Shown here in pieces: positions 22,600 through 32,999 of a stretch of 64,000 nt of DNA (its first letter is position 1; the number at the start of each line of letters is the position of its first letter). The position numbers and the translations under genes were made by a program. A model generated the notes under the pieces. It was not told where the DNA came from and made no database searches. It saw only the letters and a program-made list of their open reading frames with translations. The DNA is from Gracilaria domingensis (taxonomy: Eukaryota > Rhodophyta > Florideophyceae > Gracilariales > Gracilariaceae): NCBI GenBank assembly GCA_022539475.1, contig VCMS01000193.1, positions 1-64,000 of the forward strand. Reading direction: 5' to 3'.

Positions 22600-23003
22600 A
22601 TGACCTCTCTCGATCTTCAGTTTGGGTAAGTTTGTCATCGTCCCATGGTCCCACAACCCCCCCCCCCCCCCCCCTTCCACCTGCCACCGCGCGCGCCGCT
22701 CACAACTAAAACCTCTCGCTTGTGTCTGCTTGCAGCGGCGGCTTAGAAGCTCTTTTTTCGCAAAACAAAAAAGTGCACGTGCAGGTTTCGCCGCAGTCGG
22801 TGCGCACCATAAAAGACCTCATCGAGTACATTCGCACCACCATGATTCGCGACCGCCACGACATGTTTATTAGCAACGGCTCGTTGCGCCCAGGCATTCT
22901 TGTGCTGGTCAATGACGTTGACTGGGAATTGGTCGACGCCCATCGTTACCTTCTCAGAGACGGAGATCAAATCTCCTTTATTTCAACTCTGCATGGTGGT
23001 TGA
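22600..23003 (+). CDS. URM1: Ubiquitin-related modifier 1 (URM1), two exons
   Basis: Exon 1 is 22600-22625 and exon 2 is 22736-23003, giving 97 residues. The start MTSLDLQFGGG, the core SLRPGILVLVNDVDWELV, and the end DGDQISFISTLHGG match URM1 closely. URM1 is a beta-grasp protein activated at its C-terminal Gly-Gly. It acts as sulfur carrier for tRNA wobble-uridine thiolation and as a protein modifier, with the Uba4/MOCS3 E1 enzyme. The Gly-Gly terminus is present with nothing after it. The intron splits a glycine codon (GG/C). The start is fixed by homology; human URM1 has 101 residues. Confidence 0.97.
22626..22735 (+). other. URM1 intron (GT-AG, 110 nt) with an 18-C run
   Basis: Donor gtaag follows TTTGG, and acceptor ttgcag precedes CGGCGG. 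Splicing restores the conserved FGGG motif. Positions 22657-22674 are an uninterrupted run of C. Confidence 0.93.
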
Positions 23004-23170
23004 CCCACACAAATCATCACCTGCACAATGCTCTCGTAGCCCAGCGTCATCGCCTACACCAACCGCTTACGTATACGCTTGTCATTACCGTCACACCCTA
23101 CCACACCACCGCACCACACGCGGAACGCCGCTTGGAATAATCATAATAACACAACTCTAGTCTATCCAAT

Positions 23171-24802
23171 CTAGTCATCACCAGCTCCGATCACATGATT
23201 CTTTCTCGCCAAAGGCAGTATGCTTCCACGACTCGCCAACGTCGGCTGATCCATCCCAAGTCGCATAAACGCCTGCACGCAATAGTCCCGAGTGTGCAGA
23301 TGAGTCGACCCCTTCGGCCCTGAGATACCCTTGTCTTTTCCCACATCATGAATCGTCTCATTCGACATCACTGCCAACGGTGGCAGCCCAGTCATTCCCA
23401 CCGCCAGCATATTCAGAAGAATGTCTTCACAGTTCATCAGTTCGTCAACTACCCGCGTAAGCCGTTTGGGCAAAAACAATGAGTATGCCGTTAAGAAAGA
23501 GCGATGAGCAAACATGCCTTTTGTGAGCACAATGTTGTACCCCGATGCGATGTTCACCGAATACGACCCAGGCACTGGATACCACATTCGCGGGTAAAAT
23601 CCAACTAATCGCGCCGGGTTTTGTCTCCACACCTCAAACCCTGATCGCAGGCTATGCGCCGGTACGTAGATGTCATCGTCGCAGATATACACGCAATCCT
23701 CAGATAGATCAGCCGCAAGATACCGATTGTTGAGCGAATCGCTGTTTGGATATACAAACTTCACCTTTCCATGAGGCGCCGCTTCTCTGGTCTTGTTCAT
23801 GTTTTGCCACACAACGTACACCTCCTTCACAAAGTCCAGCCCCGCGTAGAAAACGGCCAACTCTCTCCACGAGTCACGACTAAACGTAGAGAGCAGTACA
23901 CTAAGCTGTTTATCGTCTGTCGAATCTTTGTACCGCTTCTTCAACGTAGAGTCATCTTGTCGATAATCAATATTACCGCGCATGTGACATGCCGCAGTTG
24001 GCGTGTTCTCGGCCATGTTACACCACTCGACAAAAGCCCGTGTCGGAATCCTGCCATGTCCTCTGGCCTTCCAAAAGTTCCATGGCTTCGCGTCTCCAGA
24101 GTAATGCACTATCTTGGCTTCTTCAAACGATTCCTTGGGTGCGGTGTGGAACGTATTATATCTCATCGGCAACGCGTTCCAGGCTTCAAAATCAATCAGA
24201 GCGTTTAACGCCCCCTGATCACCCACGTTGTAACTTCCCGCATGTACGTAGTTGTTAATAATCAGCGAATACACAAATCGGGACGGTTCGATGACAATAA
24301 CTCCAGTGTTGTAGTTCATGCCCACCGGATCTTTGACGGCACTAAAACCTGGGGCATCAAAGAGCTCTGCAACATTTTTGCGCACAATGGTATCGGCATC
24401 CAGGAAAAGAATCTTTCTCCACCTGGTGAGTCCCCAAAGCTGCAGCTTAAGGAAACGGCATGGTTTGTGAATGTTCATTCGAGTAGCAGTAGAATTGAAA
24501 GGATACGGCAAAGAATCCGCCTCAAAGGCATGAGTGTTGGGCAAGCCATTGATGCGACCGACCACAAAGTCCGGCACTGAAGAAGGAACAATGATGAGGA
24601 ACGGCTCATCGTGATTGGCAATTCGAATGGACTGCGCAAGCGCTTCGACCGCCGGAAGCGTCTCTGCGTCACATAGCAGGGTCGCAAACGCGTTCTGGTC
24701 AGGTCGGTGAATGGAATCAGGAGGAGGGTTTTCGACAGCAGACGAACGCTGCGCGAGGAACAGCACGTATAGAAGGAAAAGGCAGGCAGTCTGTGCCGCC
24801 AT
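23171..24802 (-). CDS. GT8-GT64 bifunctional glycosyltransferase, secretory pathway
   Basis: 543 residues. A hydrophobic signal or anchor (residues 2-20) precedes a GT8 domain of glycogenin/galactinol-synthase type (about 36-265). That domain has the metal-binding DAD motif in KILFLDADTIV (130-140), then MNYNTGVIVI and IVHYSGDAKPW (231-241). A second, C-terminal domain (about 298-540) matches GT64, the exostosin C-terminal family: LSVLLSTFSRDSWRELAVFY, VVWQN, SLNNRYL, CDDDIYV (374-380), RLVGFYPRMW and NCEDILLN. Both active sites keep their acidic motifs, so the protein may add two sugars in succession to a Golgi or ER glycan. Donors and acceptor are unknown. The ATG at 24802 precedes the signal directly; the open frame above it has no ATG. 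Confidence 0.92.
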   Translation of the reverse strand: MAAQTACLFLLYVLFLAQRSSAVENPPPDSIHRPDQNAFATLLCDAETLPAVEALAQSIRIANHDEPFLIIVPSSVPDFVVGRINGLPNTHAFEADSLPYPFNSTATRMNIHKPCRFLKLQLWGLTRWRKILFLDADTIVRKNVAELFDAPGFSAVKDPVGMNYNTGVIVIEPSRFVYSLIINNYVHAGSYNVGDQGALNALIDFEAWNALPMRYNTFHTAPKESFEEAKIVHYSGDAKPWNFWKARGHGRIPTRAFVEWCNMAENTPTAACHMRGNIDYRQDDSTLKKRYKDSTDDKQLSVLLSTFSRDSWRELAVFYAGLDFVKEVYVVWQNMNKTREAAPHGKVKFVYPNSDSLNNRYLAADLSEDCVYICDDDIYVPAHSLRSGFEVWRQNPARLVGFYPRMWYPVPGSYSVNIASGYNIVLTKGMFAHRSFLTAYSLFLPKRLTRVVDELMNCEDILLNMLAVGMTGLPPLAVMSNETIHDVGKDKGISGPKGSTHLHTRDYCVQAFMRLGMDQPTLASRGSILPLARKNHVIGAGDD

Positions 24803-26033
24803 TGCCAGCGCTTTCAACCCGCGAATATGGCGGTGACGCGCTCTATGCGCCGAGCATCGACAAAGCAGAGCGCGGTCATGACGGGATAGGGGGCAGCTGC
24901 CGTCGGCCCACGGTCAATGGCGGTGAGCAAAGCTCTGACGTTTGCAGATGAAGTTGCCAACTTCCTGCCGTTCATCATGAACACGTGATGATAACGCAGA
25001 CGGGGAACAGCGTCGGGATCTCGGACAATCTGTGCCTTGGCTAATTACAACAATGTTAATGTAATTATTCACTTTCCGAAGATTGCTCCACCAAAAATTG
25101 CGCCTGTGTGCAGAACAGAATGATGAACTTTCCTGGAACCGGTATCGTTTCCGATAACTCTGGCTTTCCGAACGAGGCCGGCATCTGTTGAGATTGCGTG
25201 GCCCTCTTTAAGATCATTGAGGTGAAATGCTCGCTCTGTACCTTCCCTTTCCTACCACCACCGCTCCCCCCATCTCAGTTATCGGAATGCCGGTTTACAA
25301 ACTTGTTGTTGCTGTGTCCTCTTCTGGCCAAATAGGTACTTGACGTACCAGGTTTTTATTCAGAAGGAGCAGAGCTGTTCGGATATCTTGAAGGCCTCCC
25401 GTACCAGCAACTCTTCTCATGCTTTGGCTGTTCCATGTAATTGATAACAATTTCGTGGGGCGTAGAAGTCGAACTTGAATTAGGGACGTCTCCTGTTCCG
25501 GTTTGACGGGCGAATTACGCATTATACTCAGGTTACTCAGCACGCCGAGTTCTTCGTCCGCCAAACCTGATTCACGTGGCCAACCTTTATGGTTTCACAA
25601 AGCTTCCAAAGAAGTTGGTAGTGCTGCCGCCAAAGAAAGAGCACGAAACGCTCGAAAAGATATGGTTTCGACCAAAAGGTGTGGCAGCCAGGAAGGCATT
25701 CGCTCGTGGGCTCAACCAGACTTTCGGCAAACTCGGGCGCTCAAGCTCAAACCTAGGTCTGGTACACAATTCGATCCTGCAGCGGGCACGAACGCACCAT
25801 CCAGCAGCGAACAGCAGCAGACGTAAACAACTGCTAATCGGTCTGCCGTCTCCAATGGTTTGACAGCTGTGTAGGCCCAACCGTCCTCGATAAATGTAGC
25901 ACGATCATATGGTGCGAAGTATTCGTTTGGATTCCGGGTCACTGCGGGATAATACGGAACGAGCGTGTAGATTCTGTGGCAAAACTGGGCCTTAAGCTCC
26001 CTATACGATAGAGGTGAAGATCGATTTCCTGGA
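24803..26033. other. Gap with decayed coding-like debris
   Basis: The 24803-25290 part holds the GT8-GT64 upstream region and no gene. From about 25295 to 26033 several medium ORFs overlap on both strands (for example minus-strand 25712-26044 and 25295-25564, plus-strand 25576-25863). None shows a domain I recognise. The stretch directly precedes a LINE-like 3' end and may be older parts of the same insertion. Confidence 0.4.
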
Positions 26034-26458
26034 CGCGAAGGCACAAATAGTCAACAAAGTGAAGACGAACTACTCCTTGCAAACACTCCAGATTTGTTTG
26101 CGAATGAACAATGCATGGGAAAGGCAGAAGTGACACTCGCGCTGCTCTACACTGGACATGTTGCAAGTCTTCATCCAGTCGCATCATATCTTAATGGTAC
26201 AACTGAACGGTGTACATGCGGGACAAACGTCAAATGGGATGCAGACCACGTAGTCTTACGCCGCCCCTTGACAAGTGCCACACGTCGAGAAACACTTCCA
26301 CCAGTAGCTGAGCGTCAAAACCTTACTCTTCCCGACTTGATTAGACAACACCCACATAGATTGTTGGCCTTTCTGACGAGAGAAAACTTTCTGTGACGAT
26401 AGTTTTACAACATCCCCTGGGAATTAGAGGATGTTGTCCGCATCAAAGAAGAAGAAGT
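26034..26458 (+). mobile_element. LINE-like (non-LTR) retrotransposon 3' end, copy 1
   Basis: The frame ending at 26396 reads as the C-terminus of a non-LTR polyprotein: ERCTCGTNVKWDADHVVL, then RRPLTSATRRETL, closing with HRLLAFLTRENFL. A Cys-rich finger with a downstream His and Arg is typical of LINE ORF ends. The 3' UTR has a 9-bp hairpin (26407-26415 with 26429-26437), then gtccgcatcaaagaagaagaag, i.e. a short GAA-repeat tail. The same end recurs at 58378-58627 and more weakly at 58162. It is 5'-truncated or decayed: no reverse transcriptase is recognisable upstream. Confidence 0.75.
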
Positions 26459-27503
26459 AGCACGATCATGATGATCGTGGTCATCATCACGTCACTATTG
26501 CGATGATGGCCACAACTGGGTGGATGATAAAGATGTCATCAACATTCCTTGACAAGGCCGATAACCGAGTAGTTAAGGTTGGGCAATACGTTGCCCCACA
26601 TAATGGATAACACATAATGCATTAGTCACAGGTACGCTTTTTGAAGCATTTAAAGCGTTGGGAGGGAAGATACTCTGAAACACCAATGGTATACGGAAGA
26701 TATCTGATAGACCATCATAGTTGGAGATCGAATGGAAGTTTCATAACGTGATATTAGACTCATCAAACAGGCATATAATTGCGTCGTGGAATCGATTCTG
26801 CGCATCTTTGTCCTACCCTGCGCTGTAGGGAGGGCGTCCAATGACTCTTGACTCATATTCACAAAACGTCCATCAAGTATGAATCGAGTAGCCCACATCT
26901 ATACTCAAGAGTCATTACCGCTCGAAAGAAAATTGCGAGCCCATTGTCTGCGAATCATTATGACCGTAATCTTGGTACAAACTTCCCTTCGACACCATTG
27001 TCTTTGGCAAAGGGATGTTGTCAATTGGGCCCGGAAATCACCCATCTTCTTAAGTTAGGTTCATATCCCGCACATCTGAGCTGAAGCATCAGAGACTCTA
27101 TTACACCTCCTACTTGTCCAGAACTACCGCGCCTTGGCCTTATACCCTCCCGTGGACCATGCTCCGTCTACATTCCTGTTGGTCCGTACAACAATAAAAA
27201 CGACTGGCCCACACTGGTATAACCGAACACCATGTATTGTCTTCGCGCCGAACACGACAAGCCAAGATGACTGTAACTTAGCAACTGCGTAGCAAACATT
27301 ATGTATACATCATCATAGTTGCGAAGGTGTGCAGGAAACTCATTCTCATCATGGCAAAGTTTTGAAGTTGCCTCGGCGACGTTCATGTGGAAACAAACGC
27401 GACGCAGCTTGAACTAATCCATTCTCGTACTGGCTGCATTGCGGTCTCTCTTTCTCTCGATACGCGTTTCGATCAATCTCGTTTCCCGTCATCGTAAAGA
27501 ACC
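26459..27503. other. Gap upstream of the trypsin-Hint gene
   Basis: About 1 kb with no supported gene. A palindromic cacgatcatgatgatcgtg lies right after the LINE tail (about 26460-26478). The last 100 bp presumably hold the promoter of the gene at 27504; no TATA box was clear. Confidence 0.4.
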
Positions 27504-29102
27504 ATGAAGTGGGTTAACAAACAGTCATCTCTCCACAAATACATTTACTTGCTTGTTACCTTCCTGCTTCTCGCGGTGATTGCAAATGCTTCAGAGACAA
27601 ACAAAACCGCACCCGACAGAAGTTATCAGAAGATAACTTCCAAGATATGCAAGAAAGTGCTTCCGGTTTTATCCCGAGAACTGCAATCAAGTGCAAGACG
27701 AGGACCTGATAGGATTGTTAATGGCGACTACGCCCCTCACATGAAAAATTACATGGGAGCTCTGGTATCAGATACCCGCGGTTTCTTCTGCTCGGCTACT
27801 CTGCTTTCGGAATACTGGGCTCTCACCGCCGCGCATTGCAACGTTAACCCGAATCATGACATTCTAAGAGTGGGCGGGGTCAACGTTCTACAGGGAAAAG
27901 ACGTTGAAATTGAAGATACTATTCCACATCCCAAATACTTCCGGGGCGTGCAAGGGACGGAGGAAAATGATGTGCAGCTTATAAAGTTGAAAAGCGCAGT
28001 TCCATCGGATACGAAGTTCTTTTATGTTAATAGCGAGCCTTCTCATCCTTCTACGTCTTCTTTCGCTCGAGTGTGCGGATACGGGGACACTCTTGGTACT
28101 GCAGCTCCTAACAGTGGAGTTCTGCGTGAAGTTGACGTACCAGTTCAAGATTCTTCATCATGTCAGGATCAGTACGAAGACGTCCAAGTCCTTATCAAAG
28201 GCAGCGCACATATATGCGCTGGGTATAATGAAGGTGGTTGTGACTCATGTTACGGTGACAGCGGAGGACCGTTGTTTACGGTCGGGAAAGACCTCATCTT
28301 GGTCCAGGTGGGTATTGTTTCGTTTGGGTTAGAGTGCGCTCTTCCCCTCAGACCGGGTGTGTATACAAAGCTGTCCCATTATGTTCCATGGATGGCATCG
28401 ACTGGAGCTGTATTTGAGACAACGTCCAATGGCATTAATATCTTCGAAACTACGCCGCCCCTGAATGTCAATGACGACAGTGGTGAACTCAGCGACGTAC
28501 CGTCAGCGAAACCAGAACGCCCTGTCGTCTTAATTGATAAGCCCGAAGAAACACAGGCACCCTCGACCCGAAGTCCGGCTTGTTTCCCAGCAAACGCTGT
28601 TGTTGAACTTGAAAATGGGAATGAGAAGAAAATGAAGGAGTTGATGGTTGGAGATCGAGTAAGAGTTGGTCCACATGAATTCTCTGAGGTTTTCATGTTC
28701 ACTCACAGACGCAATGGCGGACATTATAAGTTTGTTCGAATTGAGTGTCAGAACTGCACGACTGCACTGCTACTCTCATTGGATCACGTGCTCTCAGTTA
28801 ATGGCAGAGTCCAACCAGCAAATGTAGTGCGAGTTGGCGACTTCATTATCAAAGCTTCTGAGGGACTTTCAGAGGTCAAGCATGTCTCATACGTACGCGA
28901 AATAGGACTGTTTAACCCTCAGACAATAGACGGAAGAATCGTTGTCAATGATATTCAAGTCACAACGTACACGACAGCTATAGAAAAACATATGGCACAT
29001 GCTCTCCTGACTCCGATCAGATGCTGGTTTCAGACCTCCAAGTGGTTACTGTGGCAGTATGCCGAGGTAGTATTAAATACTGCTTCGGCAGTCATGAACT
29101 GA
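27504..29102 (+). CDS. Secreted trypsin-like serine protease fused to a Hint (hedgehog/intein-type) domain
   Basis: 532 residues. The order is a signal peptide (about 12-29), a propeptide ending at R70, an S1 protease domain (71-300), a Pro/Glu-rich linker (300-357) and a Hint domain (358-507). Activation cleavage before IVNGD is classical. The triad is LTAAHC (H111), ENDVQLI (D156) and GDSGGP (S253), with D247 in the trypsin specificity position. The Hint part starts at C360 in ACFPANAVVEL and has KELMVGDRV, LSLDHVLSVNG (425-433; Ser replaces the usual Thr of the TxxH motif), VGDFI, and GLFNPQTIDGRIVVNDIQV. Hint domains cleave their own N-terminal peptide bond, so the protease may be released or joined to a nucleophile. 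Whether this copy still self-processes is not known. Confidence 0.93.
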   Translation: MKWVNKQSSLHKYIYLLVTFLLLAVIANASETNKTAPDRSYQKITSKICKKVLPVLSRELQSSARRGPDRIVNGDYAPHMKNYMGALVSDTRGFFCSATLLSEYWALTAAHCNVNPNHDILRVGGVNVLQGKDVEIEDTIPHPKYFRGVQGTEENDVQLIKLKSAVPSDTKFFYVNSEPSHPSTSSFARVCGYGDTLGTAAPNSGVLREVDVPVQDSSSCQDQYEDVQVLIKGSAHICAGYNEGGCDSCYGDSGGPLFTVGKDLILVQVGIVSFGLECALPLRPGVYTKLSHYVPWMASTGAVFETTSNGINIFETTPPLNVNDDSGELSDVPSAKPERPVVLIDKPEETQAPSTRSPACFPANAVVELENGNEKKMKELMVGDRVRVGPHEFSEVFMFTHRRNGGHYKFVRIECQNCTTALLLSLDHVLSVNGRVQPANVVRVGDFIIKASEGLSEVKHVSYVREIGLFNPQTIDGRIVVNDIQVTTYTTAIEKHMAHALLTPIRCWFQTSKWLLWQYAEVVLNTASAVMN

Positions 29103-29441
29103 TGCATGGACGTTTGAAAGAAGATGGGCGGGTGAATACAAGGTGGTTTCTGGATCTCACTGAAGAGCAACCGGAAGTTGAGGTGCAGAGTCTATCTTCT
29201 GGATACAGGGACGGTTGCTTGTCATAATGACGAGAATTTCGAAATCTCACCCATCATGGGATCTCCTGCGGTACGCTGTACATGGGGTATAAGGATACCA
29301 TCAGCCACCTTCAGATCAGAGCTCGCTCTCAGTTTTGCCAAGCGAATGTGTCTAGTAGTGTCTAGACCTTCGTTGAGTTGCAGCTAGAACACGGTCCTTC
29401 GTAAAACGGAACTTTTAGATGTTGAACATCGCCAACCTCAT

Positions 29442-30581
29442 ATGGTTTCACTACGGGAAGACCTTACGTCGGGCGCCTCTGGCACGGCTTGGATATCAGG
29501 GTTTCTCGGAAGCGGGCTGTTCTACAAAACAGAACTTTGTCGTTCATGTCCGTTGTCTCAAATTTCCGTGAACAAACGCAAGATTGAACACAAACCGCAT
29601 CCGACCTCATGCATGTTTCGCTTGGACGAGGAGCTGTCTTTCTGTCTTCAAACTGCAAGGCAAGTTAACAACATTTACAACAAGATACCTCGCCTTCAAG
29701 CCATCACGAAAAGTGACAAATCCCCAGTGACCGCAGTCGACGTCGCTATTCAGGGGACTGTGTTTAAAGAGCTATCAAGGGACTTTTCTGAGGACGTTTT
29801 TGTTGCTGAGGAAGACATAACTGGGTTAATCACTGATCCCATTTTTCTTCACGAGATAGAACAATTAGTTGATTTCAGGTTTGAAAACTTGCGCTTTGAT
29901 AGCTCACGAAAGCAGAGTACAAGATGGTGGACCTTAGACCCCATCGATGGCACAAAAGGTCTCCTATCAGGAGGCGACTTTGCCGTAGGGCTGGCTCTAC
30001 AACATTCCCAAAACCGAGCTGGTTATCCAGTTCTGGGAAGCCTGATTTTGCCTCGACAGGGTGTACTCCTGCTCGCAAATGTGCCTGCTTCAAAATTAGA
30101 GATCATTCCTTTGGAGCTCCTGGACAGGATGACAGACTTTTTGGACGCCCGCGATGAAAGCTTCAAGAAACTGCATGATGATAATGCATCCATGCATAAC
30201 CACCAGCCACCAAAAGAGTGGCATTTCTCCGGTGGCGCGGATTTCTTGCTTGAAGGACACGGCCCATGGAAACCATTATGCTGTGGTAGTCTTGTCAAAT
30301 ATGCAGCGGTAGCCCAAGGAAAAGCCTTTGCACTCATTCAGAAACTGTCACTTGGTTTCGCGAACAGTTGGGATCATGCTGCTGGTATAGCTGCAGTCAG
30401 GGCCTCGGGTGGCAGCGTAACTGACGAACATGGAAACGATTTCGCGGTAGGTTCTGAAGAAGATCCCCGCCTCGTAAAATTAAGGCAGGGTTCAAAAGCT
30501 ATCGTTGCATCGGCAAGAGGGATCAATCATATCAATCTGTGTTCTAAGGTCCGATACTCCCTGCGATACTCCAATCGATGA
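29442..30581 (+). CDS. 3'(2'),5'-bisphosphate nucleotidase (HAL2/SAL1-like)
   Basis: 379 residues from this ATG. The core is the lithium-sensitive inositol-monophosphatase superfamily fold of HAL2/SAL1/BPNT1: DKSPVTAVDVAIQ, VAEEDITG (metal Glu), WTLDPIDGTKGLL (metal Asp residues), and NSWDHAAGIAAVRASGG near the end. The enzyme removes the 3' phosphate from PAP and PAPS, by-products of sulfation, and so links to sulfur metabolism. The first 57 residues lie outside the family core. They may be an organelle-targeting extension, or translation may start at the second ATG (29613), which gives a core-sized protein of 322 residues. It lies 340 bp downstream of the trypsin-Hint gene on the same strand. 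Confidence 0.88.
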   Translation: MVSLREDLTSGASGTAWISGFLGSGLFYKTELCRSCPLSQISVNKRKIEHKPHPTSCMFRLDEELSFCLQTARQVNNIYNKIPRLQAITKSDKSPVTAVDVAIQGTVFKELSRDFSEDVFVAEEDITGLITDPIFLHEIEQLVDFRFENLRFDSSRKQSTRWWTLDPIDGTKGLLSGGDFAVGLALQHSQNRAGYPVLGSLILPRQGVLLLANVPASKLEIIPLELLDRMTDFLDARDESFKKLHDDNASMHNHQPPKEWHFSGGADFLLEGHGPWKPLCCGSLVKYAAVAQGKAFALIQKLSLGFANSWDHAAGIAAVRASGGSVTDEHGNDFAVGSEEDPRLVKLRQGSKAIVASARGINHINLCSKVRYSLRYSNR

Positions 30582-31078
30582 TAACAAGAACCCAAACTTG
30601 AAAAGATGAACCGAGTAGTCTGGAGAAACAAGCTCTGCCAGGGTGCCCGAAAATTGCTCAACTTCTTCGCATGATATTATGTCATGTCCAAAAAAGAAAC
30701 AATCTTCGCCTACCAAATGGCATGGGATCCGTGACAAGGACAAGCACATACTTCATATTGATTGTAAACTCTCCATTTCGGAAATTTGTACGTACCCAAC
30801 GTCATAACAGTCTTCGAATAACACCCTTACTTTGGAATCTAATCTCATCTCTTATAAGCATAAACAACATATATGTAAAGCAAGCATCGCTGCAGGTCGA
30901 TCAAGACCAAAGCGCTCTTTCTTCAGATATTCATAATGACGGCCGTCAGTGGCCACCGTCCCTGTTATTTGTTAAAAGTCAATTCGTCATTGTTAGTCGC
31001 ACCCAATATATTTGTTTCGTTGTGCATTCACTGGCCGCTCACTCCATGAACCCTGCACCACAGGTACCCCTGGGTACT
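30582..31078. other. Convergent 3' gap, nothing recognised
   Basis: About 500 bp between the 3' ends of the bisphosphate nucleotidase and RFT1. No supported feature. Confidence 0.5.
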
Positions 31079-32641
31079 TCAGTCTTGATGGGAACGAAAG
31101 GAGCGTAGTTTGGATATAAATTTCTGTTCAAATATGAGGACCCCCGTTGCAAATAAACCCAACGCAAGAAAACCACTGAACGAGTGCTTCAGAAGTCTAA
31201 GCATGAGGTCGGACGTTGTCTCGATAGGAATTCTTGCCGCGGCAGTACCAAAGAAATGGGCTTCGCTCCACTTTGATATATATCTTGCCACAAAGACCAT
31301 AAGCAAAACGCCTGTACTCGGTATAGACCTCAAAAAGGCCAAAGGTGAGAGTGCGGTGAGGCGACTGAAGAACCATGCCGAATAGCACGTGCGTAGGGCC
31401 ATATTCAAGCAGTTGACCATTATAATTCCTGACGACTGGTATGATTTGGCTGCATACCACATGACGATCATGTAAACAACGCTCAAACACGTGCTAAACT
31501 TTGTGCGTGCTTTCAGTTCGGACGTGGTGGCAGAAGCGGAGACAAACGCCTCAGTAACTCCATTCGCGGCCATGAAAATAAGGTAGACGAAGTAGAGGTC
31601 CAGCAAAAAGGGGGCACCGTTACCATCTGCATACTTTTGGCCGTACAAAAAGCGAAGTAACGGATAAGAATACGCGGGCCCCACAATCGCAAAGAGAACG
31701 GAAACAATCAGCGCGGACTTGTGCGCAATGAACAGAGTGTCCAGGCACGCTTTTCGCGTTTCGCTCTCGTTGGGAGCGCCCTTCTTCCGAAAGGCCGGGG
31801 AAAGACGGTGGAACACATTGAAGGACTGTTCCTCCAAGGCCTCGCTGAAGAACCTGGCCACGACGCTGCCCAAGTTGGCTACGAGCTTGTACGAGGCTTT
31901 GGCAAGATCGTGACACGTAAAGTCGAGGATTATGCCCTCGCCATTTTCCAGAAGGTACTTGATGGCCCCCTCGCCGGTGGACACAACGGCCATGGCGAGG
32001 TCGTCGTACTTGAAGGCGTCGCGAAACGCTGAAGGTGACAGAAACGGAATACGCTGCGGACCGCACGCGAGCAACATGGTGACGCCCAGGCTGAGCGAGT
32101 AGGTGAGGTGGCCAAGCGCGCCGGCCATGGAGGCGTACTCGGGGCGCGTGACGAGGCTGATGGCCACGGTCTGGCTGAAGCCGCTGATGACGGTGGAGAT
32201 GGCGCGGGCGCGCGAGGACTGCGAATAGCGCTGGCGCCTGCGCGCAAAGACGAGCGGCGGCTCGGCAAAGGCGCGCGCCACGAGACTGGCCATGACGACG
32301 AGCGTGGCGCGCCAGTGCTCGGGCTGCGCGCACAGCATGGCGGCGCCGAAGAGCAGCGCCAGCACGACGGTGAGCAGCGAGCACAGGTAGCAGAGCGCGG
32401 CGCAGCGCGCGTCGGACGCGACGCGCAGCGCGACGGGGCGGAAGCCGCTGATGGTGGGCAGCAGCGTGACGCCCACGAAGAGGTAGAGGCGGATCTCGAC
32501 GAAGGCGAAGTGCGCCGGGCGCAGCGCGCGCACCACCAGCGCCTTGATGAGGAAGGACAGCAGGCGCGCGCTGACCTGGTACAGCAGGTGCGCCCTCACG
32601 CCGCGCGCGGCGGCGCGCGCGACGTCGGCGGTGGGCGCCAT
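31079..32641 (-). CDS. RFT1: RFT1-like ER lipid-linked oligosaccharide protein
   Basis: 520 residues with 11-12 hydrophobic segments. It matches the RFT1 family: LYQVSARLLSFLIKALVVR near the N-terminus, FVEIRLYLF, FTCHDLAKASYKLVANLGS in the middle, and FLYGQKYADGNGAPFLLDLY in the second half. RFT1 is an ER membrane protein needed for the lumenal supply of Man5GlcNAc2-PP-dolichol in N-glycosylation; whether it is itself the flippase is debated. The frame is open to 32917, but the extra 92 residues are Arg/Pro/Ala low complexity, so I chose the ATG at 32641. The first third is extremely GC-rich and the rest is ordinary. It lies 358 bp downstream of the PP2C gene on the same strand. Confidence 0.93.
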   Translation of the reverse strand: MAPTADVARAAARGVRAHLLYQVSARLLSFLIKALVVRALRPAHFAFVEIRLYLFVGVTLLPTISGFRPVALRVASDARCAALCYLCSLLTVVLALLFGAAMLCAQPEHWRATLVVMASLVARAFAEPPLVFARRRQRYSQSSRARAISTVISGFSQTVAISLVTRPEYASMAGALGHLTYSLSLGVTMLLACGPQRIPFLSPSAFRDAFKYDDLAMAVVSTGEGAIKYLLENGEGIILDFTCHDLAKASYKLVANLGSVVARFFSEALEEQSFNVFHRLSPAFRKKGAPNESETRKACLDTLFIAHKSALIVSVLFAIVGPAYSYPLLRFLYGQKYADGNGAPFLLDLYFVYLIFMAANGVTEAFVSASATTSELKARTKFSTCLSVVYMIVMWYAAKSYQSSGIIMVNCLNMALRTCYSAWFFSRLTALSPLAFLRSIPSTGVLLMVFVARYISKWSEAHFFGTAAARIPIETTSDLMLRLLKHSFSGFLALGLFATGVLIFEQKFISKLRSFRSHQD

Positions 32642-32999
32642 TCGGGGCGGCGGTGGCGGTCGGGGCGGTGGCGGTCGGGGCGGTGGTGGGGGCGCGCGGC
32701 GCGGCGCGCGCGGCGCACGGACGCGGCGGCGGCGGCGGACGGCGCGTGGCCGAGGGCGTGCAGCGGCGACGGGAAGAGCAGCAGCAGCACGCGCCGCAGC
32801 TCGCGGCAGCAGGACGGCGGCGGCGGCGGCATGTCGCGGCGGGGGTGGCGCGCAGCGCCGGCGGGTAACTTCGGCCGTCGGCGTGCACGCGCAACTTGTA
32901 CGCGCGAAAAGCGACACAAATACTTTACAGCAAACGGGGCAAAAAGTGAGCGGGGGGGCGGCGGCGGGGCGGCGCGCCGGGCGCGCGCGGCGGCCGACG

